64,000 nucleotides of DNA from Trebouxia sp. TZW2008 (lineage: Eukaryota; Chlorophyta; Trebouxiophyceae; Trebouxiales; Trebouxiaceae), in the NCBI GenBank assembly GCA_002118135.1, contig BDIU01000176.1:186001-250000 (forward strand), in the 5' to 3' direction. Positions 35,174-47,100 of this stretch are shown piece after piece. The position numbers and the translations under genes were made by a program. Within the stretch, counting starts at the first letter, position 1; each line of letters opens with the position of its first letter. The notes under the pieces are model-generated. The model made no database searches and was not told the DNA's origin. It saw only the letters and a list, made by a program, of their open reading frames with translations.

Positions 35174-38100
35174 CGGCTCTTGGCAGCGTGGCAGACGTTC
35201 CGGCATATCCAGCCGCATGCAAATGAATGTTGATGCCCGCCCTCCAAGATTCGTGTTTCAACGAGTGAAAGCCCTTCAGGCAAGATCAACATGATATGCT
35301 GCAGTGTCATGCAAGATCACAACTGTGATGAATCGTCACAGTTGGTCAAGGCAGAAACTTACCCAATGAGAGCAGTGTATTGGAACAGCAACAACATGCC
35401 GAGTATGGGGACAAAGCAGAAGCGCCAAGCCCTACGCCTAGGGCCTGGCTGCAGACCCATACCCACAGCCATCATGGCCATGTACACTATGGACAGTATG
35501 TTTGTAGCCAGAAATGCCGCCACCAGCAGAGTAAACATTGTAATTTCCAGACCCCAGTTCTGCAACAAGACAGCATGAACGCTTGTCATATGTGAATACA
35601 GTCAGAAACGCGAAGCCCTACGTCTAGGGCCTGGCTGCAGACCCATACGCACAGCTATCATGGCCATATACACAATGGAAAGTATGTTTGTGGCCAGAAA
35701 CGTGGCCACCAGCAGGGTGAACATTGCGATTTCCAAGCCCCAGTTCTGCAACATTACACAGCCACTGCTTACTATTTGCAATTGAAATCAGCCCTTGTTT
35801 GCGTTGCCTTGGTCACTAAACGTTTTGTTTGCAAAGACAAGCAGTACTAAACCTCCCAGCATGCCGTACAGGATAGGCTGACAAAGTTAAGGTGACCACG
35901 TATGGCTCAGTAGCAAACGCATCAGGTTTCACGCTCAGCATGTGATCACTGTACGCCAAGCAAAACATATACCTGCCACAGGCTCTCAGCTTGGTGGTCA
36001 ATGGCTGCAAAATTGCCTTTCCATCAAGTATTGATATACAAAGTATCAAGGCATTCAAAACTTTGCAAGTGGTTCCCAGTTGCATTGTCCTAACAAGAGA
36101 TTGTGCTCATGTTGAATGTCCTTACGGCAAGAAACTGCTGCAGTCTTGGTATTCACATGCTTGACACTAATATTGTCACAAGGAGTATTGACAACATCAT
36201 CTTTACCTGCCACAGGCGCTCAGTCTGGTCAATAGCTGCCAGCTGGAACAGTCGCAGCTGTGCTCCCCATTTCTCAGCTGCCACTTGCTTCTTCTTCTGC
36301 TGCTGCTCCTGGCCCTGTGCCTGATCAGGCTCTGTACCTGAAAGATGAAATAACGCACCGTTGACACAGCAGCATTGTCATGAACTTCATCATGCAGCAG
36401 CTTCGGCGTTCTGAATTTCACAGCCCATGGCTCATGGTCAATGTCTGATGATTGAGAGTGAGCGGTGACCACTGAACATTGCATGGCAAAAGGTGAACAG
36501 TGAACAATGTATAGTGAGCAGTGAGCGCTGGGCAGTCAGCTGTGAGCTGTGAATGGGCATGTAGATGTCTTGAGCAGGATCTGCTGGTGTTGCAGCATCA
36601 CAGCTTCCTGGATTATGATGGTGAATGGCAATGACAAATTGCAAATGGCAAATGGCGTCTGGCAAACTGTGTATGGTGAATGGTGAACAGTGAATGGTGC
36701 ATGGTGCACAATGAAAGCTCATTCTGCTACCTTGAGCAGGGTCCGATGGTGATGCAGCATCTGACTCTTCAGAATAATGGTGGGGATGGTGATGAGCGTG
36801 TGCTTTGCTGGCCTTCCTGTTGTCTGGCCAGTCAACAGCCTTCAGCACTCGGCTCAGATTGTTGGCAAGCTTGCTGCGGCTTTCCTGCAGAACAACAGAA
36901 GCAAGTGATACACACGAATTTGATAGCAATCACAAGCGATTCCCTGCCTATTGTCGGGCCAATCAGTGGTGTCCAGTACACAGCTCAAGTTGCTGCAATC
37001 TTGCTGCGGCTTTCCTGCAGCAGTGAAGAAGATGGGAAAGTCAGCTTTGCACAGAAACACAATCAAGATTGAAGCAGCGCAACTTGCAAATGATGTGATG
37101 ACAGTGATGTTGGTGAGTATGTGGCCAACAAACAAAGGTTAAAAGAAACATCTTTACAGCAAGATTGACTCAGTTTGCCAGCCGAGGCTTGGAGGCTTGT
37201 GGAACATGACAAAAGCAAAAATGCAAGGCACACCTTTGCAGCAAGGTCCACATATTGAAGCAACTAGATATTTGTCTCGAAAGGTCTCAACAGCACACCT
37301 TTGCAGCAAGGTCTACGTATTGAACCAGGGGCAGTCTCCTGATGCGCTGTAGCAGGCTACCAGAGCTTCCCGGCGGCTGCCGCCTAGCTGCATCAGCGGG
37401 CGGCCAAAATAGGCAACACGCACACCCAGGCCCAGCTGCCTCTCTGACTTCCTGCGGAAGCTCCCTCAGCCACCTGCAGCAGGTTGCTTAGTCACTGTAA
37501 CAACTAATCAGGAATGACTTGTCAAGAATGACTCATCAGCCAGGCTGTCAAAACAGGCAACATGCACAGCCTAAGCCGGCTGCCTCCCTGACTTCCTGCG
37601 GAAGCTCTCTCAACCACCTGCAGCAGGCTGTTTAGTCAAAGGAATGACTCATGGATAGCGATCAGTCTTTGATATGTTGTGTTTTGTATGAGGCTCTGCG
37701 CAAGCTGATCTGAGTGCCTTCACCATGCTGAGTCTTGAGCAACACACTTAACTGTTGCAACTATGTCATGTGAACTTAAACACATACCATCTCAAGCTCC
37801 GCACTGTCAGCAAGTCAGCCTGTGATACGTCAAAATGCCATTCTTTTTAGAGTGCCATCGCAGGGTAGCAGAAGTCGAAGAGCCCACCTGACAGCACGCC
37901 GCTTCAGGGTGACTGCCAGCAGCAGGATGCATTTGGCCCTCAGAACTGCCTCCAACGGTCCTGCCCTGCTGGGCACACCTTCAACTCCTGCCCATGCGAC
38001 CAGCTTGTTTGCTGTGCTGTCAGAATCTCCTAAGAACTGCTTCAGCCAACCAACCTGTGCACCGAACACGCAAGCTCTGCATAACATATATCATTAGATC

Positions 38101-41100
38101 TGTCATTGGTCTGGCTCAGCGTTGGAAATGTGCAAAGGCAAAGGACCAGCGTCACACAAGCAGGAAGCTGCTTGTGTCTGTCCATTTGAGCAGGATAGGT
38201 AGAAGCACTTAAATCAGTGCAAAAGATCCTACCTCAAATGCGTACTGAAGCAGCATCCATATGCCCGTGATGGCGTCCAAGATTACCATAGCCAACAGCA
38301 TGAGCCTCTGCTGGTGGTGAGGGGCTGTTGCAGAACGCCCCAACAGGGGCCCTAGCACCACAACACCCACTGCAAGGAACACAATAACATCAACAGAAAC
38401 AACAGTGACAGTTGCGACATCAATATTTATACCAATTTGCAAGAATAGATGACATGCCATAGCAGATGTGCTAGGGTTATCTGGCACAAACCCTGCCTTT
38501 CAAGAGAAGGAAGGCTCGCAGCATGAGAACCTGCTGGTGGTGAGGGGCTATTGCAGAACGCCCTAGGGGCTCCAGCATCACAACACCCACTGCAAGCCAC
38601 ATCAAAGCGCAATCTACGGAGGGAACTTGTGGGTACATCTGTTGATACTGCATCAAAATTGAGAGCATCAAAATCCTCTCCTGCATATATGACATGCTTC
38701 AATCAAAACGCTCCATACGAGTCAGCACGACCATACCCTCCTGCCTTGACAGCAGAGCCGCATGTCAAAATGCTGTCTGATGACAGGACAGCTAGTATAC
38801 CTGCATGCCAACCATGCAAAGCTTTCATGCAAGGTGAGTGCCAGCATGCTGCAGGGAGCAGTTGCAGCAAAGCGCGTCGGCAGAGCAGCAGCATTGACTC
38901 AGCAGTTTTCAATGTCACGTAAGCTTCTGGTGAGCAGTGCGGCAAGGGATTTAGTAATGCAATAACGCTCGAAACACCCTGAAAATGCATGTTTTCAGCC
39001 TACACCCTATCATTCTCCGTACCAGGGCAGTATGACACGCATGTCGTGCTTTGACGGACACCGGGACTCGCATGTCGGACTTGGCCTCGCCGCACCCGAG
39101 TCAATGCTACTATGGTCGGCAGAGCAGCAGCAGCTGCGGGTGGACAAAGTCACACTGGCAACATGCATCTCCCTCATGTCTCAAAATATTACTGTGGGGC
39201 ACCAGCCAATGTTGCGAGGCTGTTGCATGGCTAACAAGGCCTGGAAGCTTACGCGCGTTCATCTTCTTGGCGCTGTTGCAGTGCATACATGCAAATCCCA
39301 CAGCTGACAATCTGTCACGGCTTTGAATTCAGGCAGCAGGCGACTATGTCTGAGCCCTTGCATGACAGTGCAGGACAAACTAACCATGCTTTGGGCTTAC
39401 ATGTGAGAAACCAGCCAATAGCACCAGGCTGTTGCATGGCTGCCCAAAAGACAGCCACAGCCATCAGTTTGCTGCTGTGCAAGATCAACAGCCGCTTCAA
39501 GAGGGGCACCAACCCCTCCTGAGCCCCCACCTCCTCAGGCTGGGGGTCAGATTCAGCATGCGCCTACAAGTTGCATGATATGTCAGAGTCACTACATGGG
39601 ATTGATCTTAGCGTTACCAAAACGCCAAAAGTGTCATGTGTGCAGTTGCTGCTGCTGCTATGAGGGGCATCACTTGTTTATGCGTCCACAACTGCAGTAG
39701 CAGAAAGCGCATGGCACACCAAAACCAAAGTCAAATAGGAAGTTTAGCAACAGCATCACACAACACAGCTTTCTCATGCTGTTGAGCAAAGCTGAATCAT
39801 AGACAGAATGGATCAAGCCCAAGATGCTACTGCTTAGGGGCATCAGTGGAAATTGGGCACAGGACAAGATGGTGAAGTTTGGGACAAAGCACATGAAAGA
39901 GCGTGATTCTCTTCTGCTACACTGTGCAGTCTTCAGAGCGTAAGAATCACCTGTGCTGTTCCAACAGCAAAACCAAAGCGGAAGAGGTAAAGGGCTCCGA
40001 GAGTTAGCAAAGACCTCAGCAAGGCAACCCCCAGTTGACCCCTCCTCAGATCCGGGCTGACCCCCACCACATCCTGACCCCAAAACAGGCTTGTCAGACA
40101 CAGACAGTGATTGAAATCAAGGAACATGACACGGCTTTAGGCTTTGCACACACAGACAGTGATCACAACAGTGGAATTTGAAAAGGCTTTGTGACAAATC
40201 TCAGCAAGCCCATCCCCAACATGGACCCTCTTCGCATCTGAATTGACCCGCGCCATACGCCAAACCCTAGATCAGGCTCATCATATAAAGACAGCATGAC
40301 AACAAATGATGACAAGTGCTCACAGCAGCAAACCTTGACAAATACAGGTATGGTATGGTCTCAGTGTGGTTGGGGTATTCTGACAGACGAATGCATCTAC
40401 ACACATTGCTGTGCAATTATGAACTCGGTAGCTGCGCAGGATACAATGAAATATTCCTGCTTGCCAAAGACGATGCATTGGAGTGTATCACCTTGACAAA
40501 ATCAATGGCTTTGACGGGTATGTGCCTGACTGTAGCTGCATCTGTGGCTGCTAAACTGTACTGCAGTACGCAATCCAGGGAGGCATATACGGCCAGAAGG
40601 GCCAAGGGCAGCCAGCGCAGAGGGCTACTGCCCTTCATGCTTGCTGCCGTAATGTCACCTGCCAGTCAGCACACTCAGACTGTTCCCGCAAACATGTGCG
40701 CATCATACAATTTTTCATTTGACTCAACGTGCAGCAGAATGTCAGTGTTAAAGTCGCCAGACGGATGCATTCACAGTGATGTACTCTTTCAATGTTTAGC
40801 ATTAGGTGGTGTGGTTGATGCATGCCATACCACAGCCTGTCATATGCACAGCTAAACAGTGTAAACAGTCTTGAGCACAGATCAACAACGCATGCTGTTC
40901 ACGGCAGTCAATGCGCAATCAAAAAAAGCATAAAGTTTTGAGCGCTTACCAACAGCTTGCATCCTATTGAACAACAGTCAACACAACATTCTGAACAGAT
41001 CTCATTGTGTGCCATTATCAGTTTCAAAGAAAGTGAATGAAGGTGAATGTGACCAACCTGAAGAAGCTGAAGGGTGACTGCCAGACCTGAAGGAGAGGAA

Positions 41101-44100
41101 GGGTGTCAACATACCTGAAGAAGATGAAGGGTGGCTGCCATTCACCGCCACCCCTCCCTCATCCAATTGCCTCCAGCGACCCCTGATGGGTGGGTAGGTG
41201 AACACCAGGATGAGTAAAGCTAGGTATCCCAACCCTAGCAGGCCTACCTTGCAATCCCATAGCAGCAGAATGTAGACCTGCAGGCCAGCATCAGGATTAG
41301 TACATGTTTGACAGGGAAGCTTGTTCGCATCTGCAAAGAGTGTGCAGAGCTTTGAGCAGCAGAGCAGCAAAAAGCTGCTGAAGTCACACAAACAGCAACA
41401 AAACAAAGGAGGAGCCACCTTTGAACTCCCTTTGCCAGCCAACAAACTTGCCGTGAATGTGCCAAAAACAGCCATTGTCTGTGCATTCTGTTAACTGCAT
41501 AGTGGCTCACCCTTAGGACTACACCCAGAGCTCCAAAGGACATGTAGCCCTTACCAGACANNNNNNNNNNNNNNNNNNNNNNNNNNNNNNNNNNNNNNNN
41601 NNNNNNNNNNNNNNNNNNNNAGCCCTTACCAGACATTGATGCTCATTGTGCCTAGACTGAAGTCTGGTTTGTGCAGACTCACTCACCAATAGAGCTATAG
41701 CCAGAGCTCCAAATGACGCACAGGCCTTGCCAAACAGCAACACTGGATGTGGGTGCGCTGTTGGAGTTGCCAAAATAGATTGCAAACGATCATTTTTCAA
41801 AGAAGGCAGCCCACCACGAGGACATCAGCCAGAGCTGCAATGGACACACAGGCTTAAGACAACAGGCAGAGCACCAAAGCAGTCACTCACCACAAGGACA
41901 ACAGCCAGAGCTCCAAATGACACGCAGGCCTTGCCAAACAGCAAAACTGGATGTGGGTGCGCCGTTGCAGTTGCCAAAATAGGCACTTGCAAGCGTGACT
42001 GCTGCCGTCCTAGCCAGCTACCTATGTTGGCATGCACAGTTGCCTGCATACAAAGATTCACTCTTTGATTCAAGTGTTGATGCTTGCATGTGCAAAGCAG
42101 ACTAGAGGGCTGCATATCAGTTTGATGTGGTATGTGAATGGTTTCCGTTTGCGATCGTTGCTATTGCTGTTACAGTGCTGTTGCTGACTATTGACTTCTA
42201 CATGACCAGTTACACTCACACTCACAACACAAGATGCACAGCAAATTTGAAATGATGCAGAATACAGCACAGAAAGGAAGCCGACATGATCAGACGACAG
42301 CACAATAGCGAATAGTTTGAAAAATCTGAGGTGCTTACCAACACTAGCGTCAGCAAGACTGGTAGCACGTCCGGCACAAAGCCAACTTGCTGCAGGCCCA
42401 ATGTCTTCAGCACACTAGTATGTAGTCCGAGCAGAGGCAGATACATGGTCACCAGATGCACTGACGCAAACCCCCTCAATGCCCAATGCTGCAGAACATA
42501 GACAAGATATGTTAGGTAATTTGACTTGGTAAAATGCTTGGTAACTTGGAGACTGGCAGTACATCTGACAAGCACTGCAGCTGCTGCAGGCCTAACAGCC
42601 CAGCAGTGTGCACTCCCAGTCAGAGCAAGTACACGGTCACAAGATGCACTGACGCAAACTCCCTCAACGCCCAATGCTGCAGGCCACAGTGTAGACTTAG
42701 AAAATGTTTTTGTAAGTTGAGAATTCCCTCAAGGTCTTGTTGCATGAGCCATGTCCCGAAATGATCAAAGATGCACTTAGGCATACCCCCTCAATGCCGA
42801 GTGCTGTAGGTCACATGCAGGGTGAGTCAGCAGTGCTAAGTTGACATGATGCATCACAACACTGCTGTTGATGCTGCACCTGCTGTTGCACCAAAGCAGA
42901 ACAAACAAAAAAGCAAAATGATTTATGGGAGTGTGACTTGAGTTGAACCATGTCAGCCATAGGTTTGCAGGTCACATGCAAACTTCATCAAAGATGATGA
43001 CTCGACAGTTTGTCTGGCATGATGTTCTAAACTTCTGCAGCTGGGCCAAGGTTTCAAGTGGCATGATTGCAGACTAGAGTCACGCAAAACAGCTTACAAA
43101 TTGTTCATGCTATTGGATAATCCAGTACTGATCAAGTTGTGCATGCAAGCTGTGATGCGTTTGAGAATCCACTGCTGCATGTGACTTTGTACTCTTTCAT
43201 GCAAACGCAGACAGCTGTTGATAGTCCTATTGCATTGGACTGTGTACACAATCATATATTGAGAATGGACACGTTAGAGCAAAGCAGACAGCGGCTCAGA
43301 CAAGGTGAGTACATGTTCAAAAGGAATCCACAATTGTCACTGCTGATTATCCAATGATTTCATTTGGACATGAGGCTGCTTGTACATGAGGCTGTTTGGA
43401 CATGAGACTCCAATGCAAAGCTGTGAGCAAAGATTCAGATGACTAAGCACGGTTTGAAACAGTATGCAACAGGGCATCAGACAATGGCTGAAACACACTC
43501 AAAAGGCCTTCAAAAAGAATTGATAGACTTGATCACCTGTTGACTGCCAAGCAGCCCCATTTGGACATGAGGTTCTAAAGCGAGTCTTTGCGCCAAAAAA
43601 GCAGACGAGTCAGCATGAATGGGAATCGTATGCAACAGGGCATCAGACAATGGCTGACACACGCTCAAAAGGCCTTGGAAAGAAATGATAGACTTGATCA
43701 CCTGTTGACTACCAAGCACCCCCATTTGGACATGAGGCTCCAAAGCGAGGCTATGTGCCAAGAACCAGATGACTAATCCCGCCAGATAGGCTGTAGCCAG
43801 TACATTGTGAGGGCTGAGTCCTGCCCACAGCAGTACTGCTGGTAGGGTCAGGAACCCTAGGTAGTACAGCGCCCTGAGAAGGGCCAGTTGAAGGGCTGGC
43901 CAGGCACTGCCTTGCCCCTCCTGCATCAAACAGAGTATGGTTTGCTGGTTTTAGTTGCTGACTTTCTGTTCACTTGGTGATCTTGATTGTTGCTGCTTGA
44001 AGGGACTTGCCACTTGGTTTTATCTGTCAACACAGCTGCAATGGCATGTGACAGAATGGTCCTAGGAGTGTGGAATCAGTTTCAACAGCTGCATGCTGAA

Positions 44101-47100
44101 GCTAGCTAAAAATGTGATGGACCATCTTTCTGCTCCAGGCAAATGCATGCTGCTGATCTGCTTGCCCGTCGCAATCACCAATGCTCCAAAGCCAGTGCAG
44201 CAATGGCGAATATTGGCTTTACAGGAAAGTTGAAAGGACTGGCAATGATGGCATAGCACAAGTGAATACACAGCAGTCATGGCACGATTGGCATAGCAGT
44301 AGGTTTGCTTACCAAGCTAGCCTGCCTGCTGCTACTTGGGTCATCTGGGCCCAACCTTGCTGAGGAATGCTCACCCCCGCTTGAGCTCGGCAACTCAGCT
44401 GCTGAGTCAGCACCATGTGACACAGGTGTTGATTTATTGCCCTGCCCATGTGACTGGCTGTGTCTGCGGCCGTGGTGCCAGTAGTTGGCGATGGAGTCAT
44501 GCAATGTGGGCAGCGGCTGCAGCGCCCCCACAGCTGTGGCAGCGGTGGCGTCTTGGCCCGTGCCTTGTTCAAAAGCATCTGAGTGCTTATTTGAACGTGA
44601 TGATGCAGCCAGTGTCATTGCAACAGCTAGCTGAATCAGCAGATGTGCAACAGCTGCGCTGCCCATTTCAAAATGCAGCAGTCCTAGAAGCTCTGCCAGG
44701 TGAGGAATGGAGGTGCCGGCGGTGGCCGCAGCTGTGGCGATGTAGCAGGATATCAGCCAGAGGAGAACTGCCAAGCAAAGCCATTGACTGCTGGTCATCA
44801 AGGGGTGGGTTTTGCCTCTGCTTGGGATGATCAAAGCGCCAAGTCCAAGCACTAGTCCAACTGCATGTCAAACAACCTGACAGTGAGCCTCATGTGCCAC
44901 GTCATCTTCACACAGCATTAGTGACTATTATTTGGATCAAGGACAAACGTCATGACAAGCAATGCGTCACAACACAGTAAGATAGGTCAAGAATTGTTTT
45001 GCAGATACATTGACAACTCTTTGTAACAACTGCTGTGGTTCAAAGTGTCCTTGCCCAGAGGGATCACTGCGCTCAGAATGCAGTGATTGGTTCCCATTTG
45101 CACCGTCTGTACACTGAGGATGTCCGTGAATGATGTGAGGATGAAATAGAAGCTACTGTACAGGCATCATTTTGAAAGTTGGTCCATGCTTTCTGCAATA
45201 GCATGAAGCATGTCGCAGCATGCAGCTGCCATTTGACTGAGCAATGGTGCAAGCAGCTGCCAGAAGCGTCATCATTAATGCTTCTGCAGCATTGTGTCGT
45301 GTTGAAGGCATGAGAAGCCCATGTGCATCCATTACATAATATTTTTGGCAAGCACAGTGACGTAATGACAGTGACCGTTGTTTGAGGTAGCGGTAGCATT
45401 TGCAGATCTGTAACTTTGGACTTAATGCAAGCTGTGTACAAAGCATATACTGGTGAGCATTGAGCATAGAGTTGCAACTCACCAAAGCTGAGCACTGATG
45501 GTTGCAACAGCGCCAAGCCAACAAGGGCTAAGGCAGGTACGCCAGGCTGGCTGCAAAGGCCCTCCAGGGCGTTCAGCAGCGCCCCTGCTGTGAAGGGCAA
45601 GACCAGAGCAAACAGTCTAGTAACGCTGGTGTCCCTTGTTTGTCCTGCAACCGCAGCAGACAGACACATTGTTGCATTTGGTCATTTCAGATCTTCAGTA
45701 TTCGCGCAAAAAGCTGAAGCCAGCAAAAGTGCATTTTGGCAAAGACAGTCGTGTTTTGTAAGCAAGGCAAGAATGCTGCAAATTGTCACTCTGCTTTCCA
45801 GTGGGATGGCACAAAGCAATGCCATGGCACCTTTACTTAAAAACACCCTTTCAGCTGAAAATATCATCTTTGAGAAGAATCAGTCTTGGATATTGTTGCC
45901 TGAATGTTTTAACAGTGATTCGCATTTTTTACTGCGATCAGCAGCTCAGCACGCACATGTAATGGGTAACAATACATGCTGACCTGTAGACACTCAAAAG
46001 TAATGCAATATGTGACGAATATGCACACCTGCTGTAGGAGCTGCAGCGTTCTGAGCTATGGCAGAACCGGTCAGCAGCTCTTCTTCTGCATTCTGCCCAT
46101 AAGGGTCCCCGTGACCCAATAGGGGGTCAAGTTCAGGGCTGTTCCTTGCTGCATGCCTCTGCAAGGCACCGCTCAGTCAATCAATCAATCAGTCGGCACA
46201 CCTTCAAATGATAAAGTATGCCTGCTGTATGGCCTGCAGGAACAGGGTGAGGCATACCTCATACCTACCTCACCTTCGCGCAGGCACAGGTGTCATATCA
46301 AATCAAACAATCAATGTTTCACTGTCATTGACACCCGGCAGGAGGTTTTACAGACAATGTCAGAGTAAGGCAATACATGAAAATCTGTCAGCCACATCAA
46401 CATGAGTCAGCATAAACAAATGTGCGCTAACGCACAAACAGAACACAGCATGCGTCAGCATGAGTCAAATCAGACTGACGCACAGATTGGAAAAAAGTGT
46501 ACCTCGTTGTAATGCCATAGCGCATGGAAAGCCTCCAAGGGCCCCAAAGGCTGTCGGGGTGACCCTAGGAGGGCCAGCCTGGGGGTAGGAGCTTCTGTTG
46601 CAGCTGCCAAGAATGCCAATGACGCAAACGAGACATGAAGCGCCACTAAGTGCACAACCTGCATAGCATTGTTTTGGGTACACACTAAACACGTCATATG
46701 CATCTCATGCTTATACCTCAGACTGCAGAGGATGCTTTTGCCGAAAGAACAACGAAGTGCACTATTCGCAATGCATCACGCTGGCTTAGATTGCAAAATG
46801 TAAAGCAATGGGAAACTGTGTGTCACCTTGGGGCATGCGTTCTCAAGAACATTCCTGATGCTTTTCTGCAAGGACCAGCTCTGTGCTGATGCTCTTTAAG
46901 TACAGCTCAAAGCTCACAATTTCATTCATTCATTCTAAACACATACATGCCCAAAATGGCCAAATTATTGGCAAAATCAGCTCAAAAGTAGTGTCTCACC
47001 TGAGCGGAAAGGATGCCGGTTGGGTTTGTGTGCTGAAGGTGGTACACTCCCACAGACTGTAAATGCCTCTTTTCAACAAATCTTGCACTCCCAAAATGGC

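Larger units (their letters stand above)
30031..37479 (-). other. PIEZO: PIEZO exon block 4: blade units and beam-proximal loops
   Basis: Exons (approximate): 37479-37300, 36887-36733 (VDWPDNRKASKAHAHHHPHH loop), 36341-36209 (Gln/Lys-rich), 35562-35365 (NWGLEITMFTLLVAAF then ILSIVYMAMMAVGMGL, matching the NWGxExxxxxLLVA block of PIEZO), 34458-34382, 33976-33826, 33092-32863 (HAGYLALALYFFRHR and RWLPLYNFVVMLISLAYQAP, strongly PIEZO-like), 32262-32105, 31801-31655 (Ala/Arg coiled segment), 31317-31240, about 30790-30653 and 30261-30031 (CYVLFVFIFILDFSLLTML). Confidence 0.7.
37894..42490 (-). other. PIEZO: PIEZO exon block 3: mid blade
   Basis: Exons (approximate): 42490-42340, 42053-41889 (LLFGKACVSFGALAVVLV), about 41268-41114 (GLLGLGYLALLILVFTYPP), 40658-40560 (PLRWLPLALLAVYASLDCVL), 40071-39948 (LLTLGALYLFRFGF), 39567-39404 (HSSKLMAVAVFWAAMQQP, like the HSFKLxLLxLFxAAxQ block of PIEZO), 38372-38232 (LMLLAMVILDAITGIWMLLQ) and 38057-37894 (KCILLLAVTLKRRAVR, like the conserved LxxLACxLKRxxFRW helix). 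Confidence 0.65.

Noticed and set aside
34911..35310. Poly-Gln, poly-Ser, poly-Ala and poly-Cys frames
   Set aside because: All are readings of one CAG microsatellite in different frames.
38700..39130. Possible PIEZO exons with Leu/Ala-rich frames
   Set aside because: No family resemblance or convincing splice pairs; the plus and minus frames are equally open.
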